A stretch of 64,000 nt of DNA from Salvia splendens (taxonomy: Eukaryota > Streptophyta > Magnoliopsida > Lamiales > Lamiaceae). Location: NCBI RefSeq assembly GCF_004379255.2, contig NC_056044.1:2877001-2941000 (forward strand), read 5' to 3'. The position numbers were made by a program, and so were the translations under genes. Positions within the stretch are counted from its first letter, which is position 1. Every line of letters starts with the position of its first letter. Positions 12,691-24,384 of this stretch are shown here, one piece after another. The notes beneath the pieces are model-generated. The model was not told the DNA's origin. It saw only the letters and a program-made list of their open reading frames with translations, and ran no database searches.

Positions 12691-13602
12691 ATGAGCAGTG
12701 CTTCCAGTTCAAGTGGTGTACGAGCAGCTCTCTCCTACTGCGTTCAACAAGTACGAAACTATGATTACCACCACTACCTGTGCCTTCTCGAGCTTCCACC
12801 AAATGTGCGTAAATCCGCCTTCGCCCTCCGGGCGTTTAATGTTGAGACAGCGAGAGCAATGGATGTGGCTTCTGACCCCAGAATTGGGCTGATGCGGTTG
12901 CTTTGGTGGCAAGAAGCCATCGACAAGATCTTCTCCAACAAGTTAATCGAGCATCCAGTAGCGCAGGCGCTTGCTTCCATGGCATCCCAAAACAAAGCTA
13001 GCAAGATCTGGTTGAAGAGATCAGTCGAAGCTAGGATCACTGATGCCCGAAGAGAGCCTGCTGATATTCCACAAACCATGGAAGAATTAGAAAGATATGG
13101 CGAGGACACCATGTCAACCATCTTATACTCGACGCTCGAAGCAAGCGGTATTAAGTCCACTGCAGCAGACCATGCTGCGTCACACATCGGCAAGGCAAGT
13201 GGCCTCGCATTGCTTATCAAATCCTTGCCGTATCATGCCAGCCGGAACCGCCACTTTTCTTACATACCCGCTGAGATAGCAGAGAAACATGGGTTGCTGG
13301 TGAATCAGAGTGGACAATCCGAAATCCGTATGGATTCTCGCGAGGAGCTGTGCAATGCTGTCTTTGAGATGGCATCTGTAGCCAATGCGCATATGCAGAA
13401 AGCTCGTGCGTTGGCTAAGACAGTGCCCCGTGAGGCTCATCCGGTACTGCTTCCTGCTGTGCCAACGCAGGTGATCCTCGATTCTTTAAGCCGTGTGCAG
13501 TTTGATGTGTTTGATCCAAGATTGGCACAAGGTGTGTTGGGGGTTTCTCCTTTGTGGTATCAGTTGAAACTCAAGTGGTTTTCATGGAGAGGGAAATACT
13601 GA
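12691..13602 (+). CDS. NDUFAF6: NDUFAF6-type mitochondrial complex I assembly factor (squalene/phytoene synthase-like fold)
   Basis: A single coding exon of 303 aa, close to full length for the plant family (about 300 aa). It starts MSSASSSSGVRAALSYCVQQ and ends LKLKWFSWRGKY. Conserved landmarks are YDYHHYLCLLELP (residues ~25-37), FALRAFNVETARAMD, the WWQEAID motif, ADHAASHIGKASGLALLIKS, and the C-terminal DVFDPRLAQGVLGVSPLWYQ. In catalytic phytoene synthases the segment matching LIKSLPYHASRNRHFSYIP carries a DxxxD metal site; here those aspartates are absent, as expected of the non-catalytic assembly-factor branch. The family acts in mitochondria in biogenesis of NADH dehydrogenase. A 5'-truncated duplicate lies at 48.06 kb and the downstream flank of this gene is repeated elsewhere, so this is the likely ancestral locus. 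Codon use is much richer in GC than its surroundings, as in a normal conserved gene. Confidence 0.9.
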   Translation: MSSASSSSGVRAALSYCVQQVRNYDYHHYLCLLELPPNVRKSAFALRAFNVETARAMDVASDPRIGLMRLLWWQEAIDKIFSNKLIEHPVAQALASMASQNKASKIWLKRSVEARITDARREPADIPQTMEELERYGEDTMSTILYSTLEASGIKSTAADHAASHIGKASGLALLIKSLPYHASRNRHFSYIPAEIAEKHGLLVNQSGQSEIRMDSREELCNAVFEMASVANAHMQKARALAKTVPREAHPVLLPAVPTQVILDSLSRVQFDVFDPRLAQGVLGVSPLWYQLKLKWFSWRGKY

Positions 13603-14039
13603 GAGCTGTCCAGTTTTGTGAATTGGGATGGCTTTTCTCCAAATTAATTCTATCTTAACATGAATAATTGTGGAATTTTTTATGACTATACCAAGACCAT
13701 TTTTCTTTTTGTTGAACATGATCCACATATTTTCAATAAGCCCACATTGTATCATTTGCAGTATATGGAATTGTTTGGTGTCTGATTAAAATTCTTCATA
13801 TATGTCTGTTTTTCCATTTTATAAAAGTTAAAAGATGCCGATGTCTTTGTTAGTTTTCTTGAAAAGAACGATGACAGTAAAAGCTAGTGTGATATACTCC
13901 AAAATACAATTACTGCAAAAAACTGATTGGAGTTTGGCAGAGAAATGAGCTGTATTATACCCCAAAACACAACTACTCCAATTGAGTTTGGCAGAAAAAT
14001 GTTTGAACACTTTAATGGCAAAACACAATTTAAAGAAAT

Positions 14040-14198
14040 ATTTTTAGTTTGTGTTAATTGTAATGACTCCAATCGTTATGTCTTGAATGCAAACTTAAAT
14101 GCATATTTAATTTTCAGCATTAATTTAGTAACCGATAAAATTTATACATTAATATTAATTTAGTAACAAATCCATCTAAAACAGTATGTTTACCTAAA
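14040..14198 (+). promoter_or_regulatory. orphan SCRP promoter remnant, copy A
   Basis: This stretch matches the upstream region of the small secreted protein genes (24.0, 36.5, 57.05 and 62.76 kb): TGTGTTAATTGTAATGACTC, then AAATGCATATTTAATTTT, then TAGTAAC repeats and CCATCTAAAACAGT. After the transposon at 14199-15060 the leader continues to an ATGAAATGAG near 15116. There the match stops and a Stowaway 3' half takes over, so the coding region is gone. Equivalent remnants lie at about 31500-31715 and 49250-49455. Confidence 0.7.
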
Positions 14199-14707
14199 CG
14201 CCATGTTTGGTTACCAGGATTCTGTCTGGGAAAGTAATCTGATTCCTTAAATTTTAAATTCCAGTGTTTGTTTCCATTTTTAATCAAACAGGGAAAGTAA
14301 TCAAAATCCTGAAACAAGGAAAGTTAGTACAACTTTCCAGGATTCTGAATCCTAACCTTTCTTAGTTATTCTTTTTCCCAGTTTTAGGATTCTTACATAT
14401 TTAATGCAATATAGTATAGTTTCATCATCATGATCATTTATTACAATATTTTAAAAATAATTTAAAAATATAAATCATACTTAATTTCAGGATAATAAAT
14501 AACTATAATTCAAATTATCATAATTATAACTATATTATTAATATTTATATTTAATTTTATTATCATAATAATAATAATTTATTTAATAATTAAATATAAT
14601 TATAATTATATAATTATATAATAATTATTACTCTATAAATTAGTAATTAACAATAAATTGTAATAAAATTTTAAATTATAAAATTTATTCAATTAAAAAT
14701 TTAGTAA

Positions 14708-14744
<37 letters not shown>

Positions 14745-15060
14745 CTTATTTATTATTATATTATTATATATTATGATGTATAATCCATATTTAAACTATC
14801 CATCGTAATAATAAATAAAATAATATAATTATTATCATTTGTAATTAAAAATTTATTAAATAATATGTATTATTATTTTTTATAAATAAAAACTGATAAG
14901 TATATTTTTAGTTTAGTGTTTAAATCAAATATAAACTTTAAAATCTTGATATTTTCCAAACACAAGAAAGTAAAGTTATCAGGAATCATATTCCCGGGAT
15001 TCATTTTCCCAAGAATCATTTTCCTTGCCAACTTTACTTTCCCACCAACCAAACATGGCC
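14199..15060. mobile_element. 862-bp non-autonomous DNA transposon, TIR GCCATGTTTGGTT
   Basis: The left end CGCCATGTTTGGTTACC is mirrored by the right end CCAACCAAACATGGCC. The empty site is seen in the paralogous block at 49.4 kb (TTACCTAAAGAGTAATAA). The flanks leave AAA on both sides, compatible with a 3-bp target duplication of PIF/Harbinger type. No protein is encoded. The middle is very AT-rich and holds an (AAT)12-type microsatellite at about 14709-14744. Subterminal repeats around AAAGTAATCTGATTCC and GGGATTC support a MITE-like element. Confidence 0.8.
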
Positions 15061-15114
15061 AAAGAGTAATAAAAAATTATAGTTGAACAAAATTGTCAAT
15101 TGGAAATATATATA

Positions 15115-15250
15115 ATGAAATGAGTCTCATTCTCCACTAACAATATTTTAATCATTTTTTTCTTTCAATCAATCTCTTACTTTATCAATTGTGCATTAAA
15201 ACTCGTATCGTTTCAATTGTTGTCTATTTTTTAGGAATGGATAGAGTACT
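15115..15250. mobile_element. Stowaway MITE 3' half, copy A
   Basis: TCTCATTCTCCACTAACAAT through TCTATTTTTTAGGAATGGAT is the familiar right half of a plant Stowaway element. The left half is missing and is replaced by the SCRP leader. The same hybrid is present at about 25690-25825, 31715-31845 and 49460-49565, so the join predates the block duplications. Confidence 0.6.
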
Positions 15251-15310
15251 TCAATTAACTATGTCTGAAAATTCAAATTAACGTATAGAAAGACGGGGAA
15301 AAAAATTAAG

Positions 15311-16971
15311 AGTGAACTACGCCAAAAGTCCCTAACGTTTCCAGAAGTTGCGTTGCAGGCCCCTAACAAAAAAATATCGTCAGACAACCCTAACCTTAAA
15401 CGTAATCACCTATCGTGTTTTTCTTGACTATATTGCCCTTTAGCCCTAAAAGGGCATTTCAGTCAGTTCCATGAACTATTTGACGTTGGCCCTGCCCTGC
15501 ATGCTGTCGCGGTTACTGTGCATGATGTCATTGATGTCATTATGCTTCCACCTTAATTTTTGGGGCTATGTTTTTATTTTTTTAGAATCATGTTTCTTAT
15601 ACAGGTATGTTTACTAAAATCATATTTTTAAGATACTATTATTTTAAATATTTGATTCTTGTGATATTTCAAATTTATATTTATATATTTTTCATGAAAA
15701 ATCTGAAATATTTTATTGACGGTATTTAGTGAATTAAAATAACAATATTTTGTTAGAGATCAGTTCGATAATTAATTTGAAACCTATTTATAAAGGTCAA
15801 AAAAGCTATTTATTCATCAACATTTGGCCTACCATAAAAATAATAAGTCAAGTTTCTTATTTTAAAAATTATTATATTCATATAATAATGCTAGATATAC
15901 TTATTTATTTACATGACACTATCATATAGATATAGGGAGAATTTTAATTCGCTCACTGCCTAGAAAAGAGAATATTCCCTTTTGTCCATGTTACTCCGTC
16001 CCAAAATATTAGACTTGTATACCACTTTGGGGTGTCTCAACATACCTGAGTCATTTCTATTTATGGTAAAAATCTACTTTATTACCAACTCCACTTACAC
16101 AACTAAACAATACCTCCTAAATTTCAAATAGAGAGGGTAAAATTTCATTTCAGATTGTTTCACATATGAAAATTTGATAAAGCTTATAACCATATGGTTG
16201 GATATGATTTTTTTCTAAACTCTTGTGTGATTAATTAGGTTCCAACGGACAATATTTTTTCATTTTGTAAAATCCTTTTCTTGATTAAAAGAGGCCTTAA
16301 ATTTAGAAAATTCAAAACATTTTTCTTTTCTTCCCCCTTATTTATTTCTTATCAGAAACTTCTTTAGGAAACAGAATAAGGCATTAAAGGGAAAGGTAGA
16401 GAAAATGTGGATGGTGGTCCAATCCTGATTAATACTGTATTATTAAGACTGGAACCAAATTAAATCCTTGGCTCAAGATCTCCTATTGCCTATATTAAAA
16501 TACTACTATTACCAACTCCAACTATATAAGGTATTCATTGTACATATGTAAAATGACCAAAATGCCCATGAAATCATCTTTACATGGTACACAGTCAATA
16601 CAAATTAAAATGATCTATAGAGACTTGATAAGTTTTTAAGATTGTGATGTATACCACAAAATATTGTTAAATTTCCAATAGCTCACTATGTATGATACAT
16701 CGAAAAAAATGCTAAATGGAGGAATTGGGCAAACAATTCAACCAACCTTACTGTGCGTGATGCCAGAGTAGGTCTACAGTGGATGTCCCCACGTTAAAGG
16801 TAAGGTTACTAAAATGCCCCTGAAGGGATTTTGACTTTTTGGTCCGAAAAATGGCTACAAATACACGATATGTGATTACGTTTAAGGTTAGGGTTGAATG
16901 TCGATATTTTTTTTGTTAGGGGCATGCAACGCAACTTCTGAAAACGTTAGGGACTTTTGACGTAGTTCACT
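15311..16971. mobile_element. 1.66-kb non-autonomous Mutator-like element with long TIRs
   Basis: AGTGAACTACGCCAAAAGTC at the left is mirrored by CGTAGTTCACT at the right. The inverted arms extend beyond 100 bases (both carry CCCTAAC, GTTGCGTTGCA and AACCTTAAACGTAATCAC on opposite strands). The flanks carry AAAAAATTAA on both sides, consistent with a target duplication of about 9-10 bases, though the A-run blurs it. The block at 50.1 kb shows the empty site. No transposase is seen. A partial Stowaway-like motif (TACTCCGTCCCAAAATATTA) at about 15991 suggests nesting. Confidence 0.8.
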
Positions 16972-17859
16972 AAAAAATTAAAGTGGGGCAAGGTCGGTAT
17001 ACTGAATTTCAAATTGATTTATTCGTGTTTCATTTTAGCTATTGAATTATATCTCCCAATATAGAAATATGTGTTTGTATAAATCCACTATACATATACG
17101 TATAATATAGGGGTTTTTCATTTTCACTTTATTTGCTTAATATTGTAACATTATTTCAGAACACTACAAACCAATTAATGTGATTTTAGTTAAGGGAATG
17201 TAGTCGTTTGCTTTATTATCATAATCAATAAATCCAGTGCACTACTTTTTCATTTTACAATGAAACTTAAAGTTCAAGAAAATCAACATTTATACACCTA
17301 CACTTTTTAGTTTCGCATAGAAATGTTCTACTACTTCATATTGATAGATGTAGTCTTGTCTATTACTTTTTCTACTCAATTTTTTATTCCCATTTCTCAT
17401 ATAATTTCTTCTTCTCTCTTATTTTATGTCCTTCGTAGTAATTTCTCATGTTAGAATCGACAACTTTTGATTTCTAGACGAACTGCATTACCTGTCAAAC
17501 CGGGTCCGATTTACAAAACTGGACTTTAGCAACACAGTAAATAGTCTATATCTACAAGGGCACACACATAGTAGAAAAGACCATTGGTAAAAAAAATTTA
17601 AGATTAAATTTCTAAATCATGATATAAATTGTCAGAAAAATCACAAGAAACTATACAACCATCTACAAATAATAGTACTACTCCAATAGAACTGAAATTA
17701 CACTAGAAAGTGATACCCACTTTGGTGACCTAGGTATACAGATCAAATGAATGCTTGCTTATTATAGTAACGAATTAAATGCACCTTTTTTTTATTTCTT
17801 AAGTATGCAGGCATAGATTTAAATATTTAAATGTGGTTTGTATTTTCATTGTCGATATG

Positions 17860-20827
17860 TGTAACAACTCGAACTTTCGTACCTTATTATTATTAGCCTA
17901 AAGATAAATAATAAGTAATCGTTGTAGTATTCGAAATCTGCCGTTTTCATGTATAATAATTGATCTTGGAATTATAAATAATCGTTGCTTCGTTCTCGAA
18001 CGAATATTTCAAGTAAAAAAAAAAGTAACACCAAAAAAAAAAAAATTATAATGTCCGACATTTCTTCGAAGTCCGCTAAATTACTATTATACAAATTTAT
18101 CAAATCCTTACAATTGGGGAAAAGTTCACGCAGCCCGTTCAACGGTCGTGCTCGTACTCCAAGAAAGTCCGGTACATCATCAGGGAAGACTATGGATGTT
18201 ATTTGTTTTCCTACACCAAAGCCACGAGCTTAAACGGGGTTTTTCCTACACCAAGTTAAACAAATAAGTAAATAAATATACAAATAATAAAATTTAATAA
18301 AACAAATAAATATAAAAGAAAGGGGTAGGCAGATCCGATCCTGAGGATCAAATTTTCAGCAACAATTGATACGGCATTAAATGAAATGTCAGAACAATCA
18401 TCAATTCTCCGACAAGAGAATATTTGGAGGATCATGTCAGACCACTTGCTACTCACATATACATACCAGCAAGAACATATTGTTCATCACTTTCACTACC
18501 CCGCCAAGTACCAAACAATACCCTCCTCCCAAAATACTTCCAACAAAGCAGGAAGGCAAAGGAAGAGGACGTTCACATCGTAGTGGAAATTTCAGCAAAG
18601 TTTATGCATCACATATGAAGGTAAGTAACAACAACATATTTTTTTCTTCTTTCAACATATGCATATAGGCAAGATTTAGCCTCTGCCAAATACGAACTTA
18701 ACAACTATAGCAAAGAATATAGAAAGCAATTTCTAGCAAAGAACTCAGGTACTTATCTTAGACTAAAATATAAATCTGCCGGAGACAGATTCTCTGCAGC
18801 CTGGAGACAACCAAGGACAGCCCCCACCTCGATACGTCACTAATTTCACAACCTTCACAAATTAATTTCCAAAACTCTTAGATCTAAGATTATAAACTTT
18901 TAGAAATTGAAATAAAAGGGAAGAACAATAAATCAACCCTTACCTTTCGGGAGTCCGGCGAGGAGGCGACAGATTCGGGAGAGAGAAGGGGGGCTGAGGC
19001 GGTGGAGCAGCGATGATGTGATGGCGGTGGAAATCGAGAGAGGGAGGTGGAGGGCTGCGACGTCGAGCCGCCACGCGTACAGCAGCGGTGGCGGTAGCGC
19101 CGGCGTGAGCATAGCCGAGAAAGAGAAGAGAGAAAGAGATGAAAAATGGAGAGGAGAAAGAGAGGAAGAGGGAGAACCGAGAAAGGGGGAGAGAGGAAAG
19201 GAGAAGATGATGGAGGGGAGGAAGCTGAAACTCTAAATTAGAGAAGGAGTCTTCCCTATTTTGTGAAATTTGGGGAAAAAGAGTGAATAGAGATAGAGAG
19301 AGAGTGTGAGGGAAGAAGGAGAAGGTGGGAGTATAAGTGGGCCTCTTTTGTTTTTTTTTAAGAATTGGGCCTTTGTTTGTTTTAAAAAAAAATCGGGCCT
19401 TATAAAGCAAATAAGATGATTTATTTGATTTGGGCCATTCTTTTTAGTTAGGCATTACTAAATAAAATGGAGAGATAAGGATGAGTTAATAATTGTTTGG
19501 GCTTTAAAATTTTAAGTTGGAGATATAAGGTGGGAAAATAATTAAGTCTTGAGCCTTTTAAATAAATCTTTGGGCTGATAATTAATCGTGACGAATTATT
19601 TAATTAAATCCCGAAATAATTTTGAAGTATGAATAGTTTATCCCAAGTCCGGAATATATAAATTTTTCTTAACAAAGGGGAATACTTGCGATAATTCGGT
19701 TAAGCGCTTATATAATTTTGGGATTTTAATTCGACATCATGGAGGGAAATACGAGGAGCCAACGGAGGAATTATGGGCGTAAGCGGCCGACCGGAGTCTC
19801 AAGCGACGCCTTGGGCGGCCGCCGAATAATCGAAAATATGTGAAAATCGAGAAACGAGATAAAAGACTTTAATGAGGGTGCATGCATTCTAATTTAAGTA
19901 GTTTTGTCCTTGAGTCTAATTAGTGTATTATTATATTGTGATATTTTCAAAAGGGTACGTCCACAAGTAAAGTCGGAACGAAAGATTCAAGCTAAGGGAA
20001 CTAAACATTCAAGGTGAGCTTTCTTATACTAAAAATACAAATCGTATTATATGAAAACACGAACACATGTTCGTGATTTTTAAAGATGTTGTCTTGCCAT
20101 AAATGTTTTGTGTATGATGCCTATCTGTTTGGCTAAGGCCAAAGGAATTATGAATGATGATATAAGTCGAATTCGGGTCCCAGTGAGGGTGGTGTCCCCG
20201 CTCGGACTAGTGTACACAAGCTACCTCTGACATGTTGGGCAGAGCAGGTGACCGAGGAAGGTGGCCACCTTCCCGGCACATGAATGTAAGGTGACCGTGG
20301 GAGAACACCATCTCCACGGCACAATGTGATTAGATATGGCAAAGAATGGAAAGAACTTAGACTGCGCAGTCGAATAAAGATTTTTAGTAAGCTCAGGTCT
20401 TTTAAATAAAACCCCTGGGTGTTACTGTGATGATGGCTTGACAATATTTTCAAAAGTATATTTGTATTTCGGCAATGTGTTCACTGAGTACTTTTGTACT
20501 CAGCTCTGCATATATTTCTAAATGTGCAGGATGAGCAGCGAAGTGGTGAAGAAAGTGCTATTGAGGCAAGACATTTAATTCAGTCAGATTTTGACTCTCG
20601 GAGGTTCATGTCTTCATACATGGAACCGCGTTCATTTGCTTTCGTTGTGCATCTTAAAAGACTCAGGTCTATTTTATTCAAAACTCTGATTTTATTTCGA
20701 GCTTTTCACATTTGTTTGGAGCTATGGTCGAGTTGTGTTGTTTTTCCCCTTTCTTCCCCCGCTTCTTTAGTCCTCCCCTAGTCGCGATCAACCGTGTTTT
20801 CTATCCTTAGAAAATGCGGTCGTGACA
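17860..20827. mobile_element. solo LTR, 2.97 kb, Ty3/gypsy-like
   Basis: It begins TGTAACAACTCG and ends GCGGTCGTGACA. It is flanked by a perfect 5-bp target duplication ATATG (17855-17859 and 20828-20832) and the empty site is present at about 51.0 kb. The 3' part shares phrases with the LTRs at 38.9-44.1 kb (TGTCTTCATACAT, CTCTGATTTTAT, TTTGGAGCTA), so the two are related families. No internal domain is left. The Arg-, Ser- and Pro-rich open frames near 18.9-19.4 kb come from the purine-rich GAGAGA region and are not genes. Confidence 0.88.
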
Positions 20828-20853
20828 ATATGTGTAAATATTTTAAAATGATT

Positions 20854-22348
20854 GAAAAAGGACCAAAGGGTGCGTAGGTGTCGTTCAAGCAAGGATATAT
20901 TCTACTGGTCAGGATAGAGATCCTAACTAAGCCTAGACCCTGGTTTCAAAGATTCCTCAACCCACTCCTACTGATCAGTATAGTGGTGATAAGGGTCGAA
21001 TCCCACAGAGATGGTGCGTTTAAAACTACCGCGGTGATATTTGGAAAGGTGTGGTTAGCTACCACGCTTGGGTTGAGTCTCTACCTAGGCGAGAACTTAA
21101 AGGTGGTGTTTTACTGGTCAGACGGTGCGAAAGACATTTTGAATGTAACTGTGTACGTGAAATGGGGAGACATTTTTGTAACAGAAAATATTCGAAAAGT
21201 ACCGGGTTTCTATTTTGGGCTAAACGGAATATTCAGAGGGTAGTGGAAGTTGTGATGACTAGGCTGACAGGTCTGCATAGTACAAACTGAAGGTGAAGGA
21301 CAAAAGGTAAAAAGCATCTAAAAAGCAAAAGTGGTCCCCTCCAATTGAAATAGACACCATCTTCTTCAACAAACACATCCAAAATTCAGATAACAATTCC
21401 AGATTCAACACGGAAAACACTGATTATCAACTCACGAACACAGATCTAAAACCACGAAATCAAATTCTGAAATCAAACACTGGAACTGGACTTCTGCATA
21501 CTGGTCAACATGGAAGAACGATTCGGAAATTAGAACTAAGCTTTGCATGCAACGATCCACTTCCCAATCAAACAATACCAGCTTATACTATCCTAGAGAA
21601 ACTTGCTACGTAAAACAGAAATGAGAGATTCAACACTTAAAACACCGAGAAACTTTAGATCTAAGCTAACTAGACAAGGAAGGAAAAGAAAGCAACACAA
21701 TAAACGGGACGGAAATCAACTTCATAGCATAAACACGTTCGGATCTTCAACAAGTACTTCAAAAGCAGAAAATATCCAAAAGCAACAAAGATCCAACGTA
21801 AGGAAAACAAGGAAAATTAAACTGCGAAAGCAAATAAAAGTGTTTTGCCACTCCGGGCGATGGAATCTCTAAGCTACGGTCTTGCTGGCTGGAACGGACG
21901 ATGACTGGAACTCTGGGAACATCTGGGCGTCAGGTGATCATGGCTGCGGCAGGTAAGAAGCGGGACACGGCTGAAAGACTGGAATTACCGAGAGAACTCT
22001 CTACCTAAAAATGGTGGTGAATGAGTGAATCCCTTCTCTCTCATTCTTGGCTTCTTTTTATAGGAAGGCTTACCCTTGATTTTAGGGTAAATCCTCATTG
22101 CAAGTTGACTTCTTTGCCCTTAATTGTGGGTAATCCGTCCAAGCTATCCGTCTTCTCCATCTCAAGCCGTTTCAGCACAAATACTGATCAGTATGAGATC
22201 ATGCTGGCTCCCTTTTTCACCTGAACATTCCGAAACTTCCCTACTGGGTAGAACACTTAACCTGCACACTTTGAGCAACTGTTTTACAGATATAATCAAT
22301 TTTGCACCTTATACTGACCCGTAACCAAGGCCTAGAATACCACTTATC
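20854..22348. mobile_element. inserted element of unresolved class, about 1.5 kb
   Basis: Comparison with the 51.0-kb block shows an insertion bracketed by AATGATT on both sides (20847-20853 and 22349-22355). The inside carries TCGAATCCCACAGAGATGG, a phrase seen near the ends of some plant retroelements, and a TATA-like TTTTTATAGGAAGG near 22055. No transposase, gag or pol reading frame is recognisable and clear terminal inverted repeats are not visible. It could be a solo LTR or a non-autonomous DNA element. Confidence 0.6.
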
Positions 22349-23318
22349 AATGATTCATAGATATAGTAAACTAAAATTCAAATTACTTCATATAATCATA
22401 TTCCGAAAGGGTAAATTAATGCCTAAAATAAGAAGACTGTATTTTCCATTCATTTTATTTGCGTGATGTCTTATTTAGATAACATTAATTAAAACCCTAC
22501 GATTAGGTAAGACTCATATAAATAATTTCTATGCTAGCTTTTTATAATAAAAAATTGATTATTTTTTCTGTGATACTGACGTGCACATATATATTCATTA
22601 GAAAAGATAGGTATTTATTGCAATTATGGCATAAATTAACCAGGAGTGTCAGTGTGTCACGTCTACTTAACTTAATCAATGATGTTTGATTAGGAGCTAA
22701 ATTGATTATAAATATTAAATAACATAAATGAGCTCGACATTCAGTATTGATAGCATACGCATATAGTGTCTAATAAAATGCACATGATGGAACTTTCTTA
22801 GGTTCATGGCATATAAACATTGAAATCTCCACCTATTCATTTTCTTGTTATTTAAGACATCTTGTTGATGATCAATTTGAAGAGATGATCAATTTGAAAT
22901 TCGTTATGCAGTCTCAGCAGCTGTATTCAAAATTTCATGTCAATGGAATTATGTGTGTTTTGTTCTTGGACTAATAATTGTCTTACATGATATGATAATC
23001 ATGTATTCTATGTACATTGAAATTTATGTTTTCACATTTCATAAAAAAATTCTATTTACCAAACTACAATTAATTTAATTATTACGGTGATTAGGTTTAT
23101 AATTATTAGGCATGGGTGATTAGGTGAATATATGTATTGAGCAGGGCATTTGAATTTGGAGAATGAGGTATCCAAATGTGTAGTTTATCTCACTTTTAGT
23201 AAAGTTAGGTTTATAAGTACATTATTAGGCATGGGTTAACGAATTATAAGTAGGATGGCTAATGACCTATTTCTTGGTTCTAACAAAATCATCCCTTGTG
23301 GAAGAGTTACTACTAAAT

Positions 23319-23690
23319 TACACTAAAGAACAAAGCTCAAAATAGTGACGGAATTAGTGACAACATTCAATAGCTGAACAACTAGTGACAGAGTTAGTGA
23401 CGAAAAAGTGTCAGTCAATAATTAGTGACAGATTTTCCGTCACTAATGCGAAGTAGTCACCTACGGTTTCCGTCACTGTAAATTTAGTGACGGAAAATCC
23501 GTCACTAAAGTTTTTTGCTGACAATTTATTAGTGACGGATCTGCTGAACTTGATCTGACACTAATTTGTAAAGTGAAGGAATTTCACTGTTTAGTGATGG
23601 AAATATCCGTCACTAATTGGCAAATTTTATGTAGCGAAATTCTCTCACTCCACCATTTTTTGAGTGGACCACTTTTTCATTTTGAGTTCA
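23319..23690. repeat. TTAGTGACGGA palindrome cluster, copy A
   Basis: About eight copies of the motif TTAGTGACGG or its complement CCGTCACTAA occur in both orientations within 300 bases, forming several hairpins such as TTTAGTGACGGAAAATCCG. The block copy at 33.6 kb lacks exactly this segment between AAATT repeats, so it is either a small inserted element or a microhomology deletion in that copy. The copy at about 51975-52380 retains it. Confidence 0.75.
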
Positions 23691-24040
23691 AATTTTCATT
23701 TGATATTTTGCATCGGATCAATTTTTGTGTTCAAATTATTAGGTAGACATGTGACTGAATTTAAGTAGTATAATTTAAACATTTACCAATCTCAGACAAA
23801 AAACAAAAAGTACTACTTTATTTATGAAATTCTAAATTGGGAAATGAATGTGAGCCTATCTCGTATATTGACGGACTTTAATTTGTTTGATTTTTTACTT
23901 GTAAAATATTATGTGTATGCTTATTATGATAACTATTGAAACTTTCTAGTTTGCGTTAATTGTAACGACGCTAAACGTTATGTCTTCTTGACTGCAAACT
24001 TAAATTCATATTTAATTTTTAATATTGATTTAGTAACATA

Positions 24041-24153
24041 AAAAAATTTATGTATCTAACATTAATATAGTAACAGATCCATCTAAACTAGTATGTTCAT
24101 ATAAAGATTAATAAAAATTATAGTTGAACAATTGTGAAAAGGAAAGATTTATA
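24041..24153 (+). promoter_or_regulatory. SCRP-1 promoter and leader
   Basis: The sequence contains CAGATCCATCTAAAC, then the TATA box TATAAA at 24100-24105, then TATAGTTGAACA, about 50 bases ahead of the ATG. The same order is found upstream of the other SCRP copies. Confidence 0.65.
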
Positions 24154-24384
24154 ATGAAGTTCAAATCCATGATCAAGATAGTGACTGTCCTTCTAATATG
24201 TGCAACAATTATACATGAATCGAACTCATATACTCCGCCCGGACCCGATTGCTACAAAAACTTGTTGCAGTATTGTGTTGATACGGTTCGTGAGGTGATA
24301 TGTGCAGGACCAAACGGTCCATACGAAGAAATAATAGATAGATGTAGCGGTCCACTAACTGCCAGAGTTGCGATCCATGTTTAA
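24154..24384 (+). CDS. small secreted cysteine-rich protein SCRP-1, C-terminally truncated
   Basis: A 76-aa frame starts MKFKSMIKIVTVLLICATII, a clear signal peptide, followed by SYTPPGPDCYKN and the family core (YCVDTVREVICAGPNGPYEE). It keeps the first four conserved cysteines. After CSGPLTARV the sequence joins that of the next copy, and the frame closes 7 codons after the join, so the last two cysteines and the helical tail (EEAQ..A..IW..VYDGPG in relatives) are missing. Its last 8 bases overlap the start of SCRP-2. It has the intact promoter, so it may be transcribed, but the product is probably not a full family member. Confidence 0.6.
   Translation: MKFKSMIKIVTVLLICATIIHESNSYTPPGPDCYKNLLQYCVDTVREVICAGPNGPYEEIIDRCSGPLTARVAIHV

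Larger units (their letters stand above)
13603..24040. repeat. paralogous flank block, copy A (with nested insertions)
   Basis: Sequence after the NDUFAF6 stop recurs nearly base for base after the truncated copy (48806-52570) and in part at 31165-33790, 25640-31160 and 44998-47830. Copy A is stretched by separately listed insertions at 14199-15060, 15311-16971, 17860-20827 and 20854-22348; removing them restores collinearity with the 48.8-kb copy. Shared landmarks include the NDUFAF6 3' flank, an SCRP-type promoter remnant, GATTCATAGATATAGTAA, and GGCATGGGTTAACGAATTAT near 23230. Confidence 0.85.

Noticed and set aside
12774..13220. 148-codon minus-strand frame
   Set aside because: Antisense shadow of the NDUFAF6-type coding exon; the same shadow appears at 48058-48423.
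18940..19410. 156-codon Pro/Ser/Phe-rich minus-strand frame
   Set aside because: Translation of the purine-rich GAGAGA part of a solo LTR. It has no domain and is of the same kind as the frames in the LTRs at 39.3 and 42.3 kb.
20878..21290. 121- and 79-codon overlapping frames
   Set aside because: They lie within the unclassified insertion, in different frames with no recognisable motif. Chance openness in a less AT-rich element.
23319..23690. CRISPR-like array interpretation of the repeated TTAGTGACGG motif
   Set aside because: The motifs alternate in orientation with irregular spacing, and this is a plant nuclear sequence. It fits a transposon-type inverted motif cluster.
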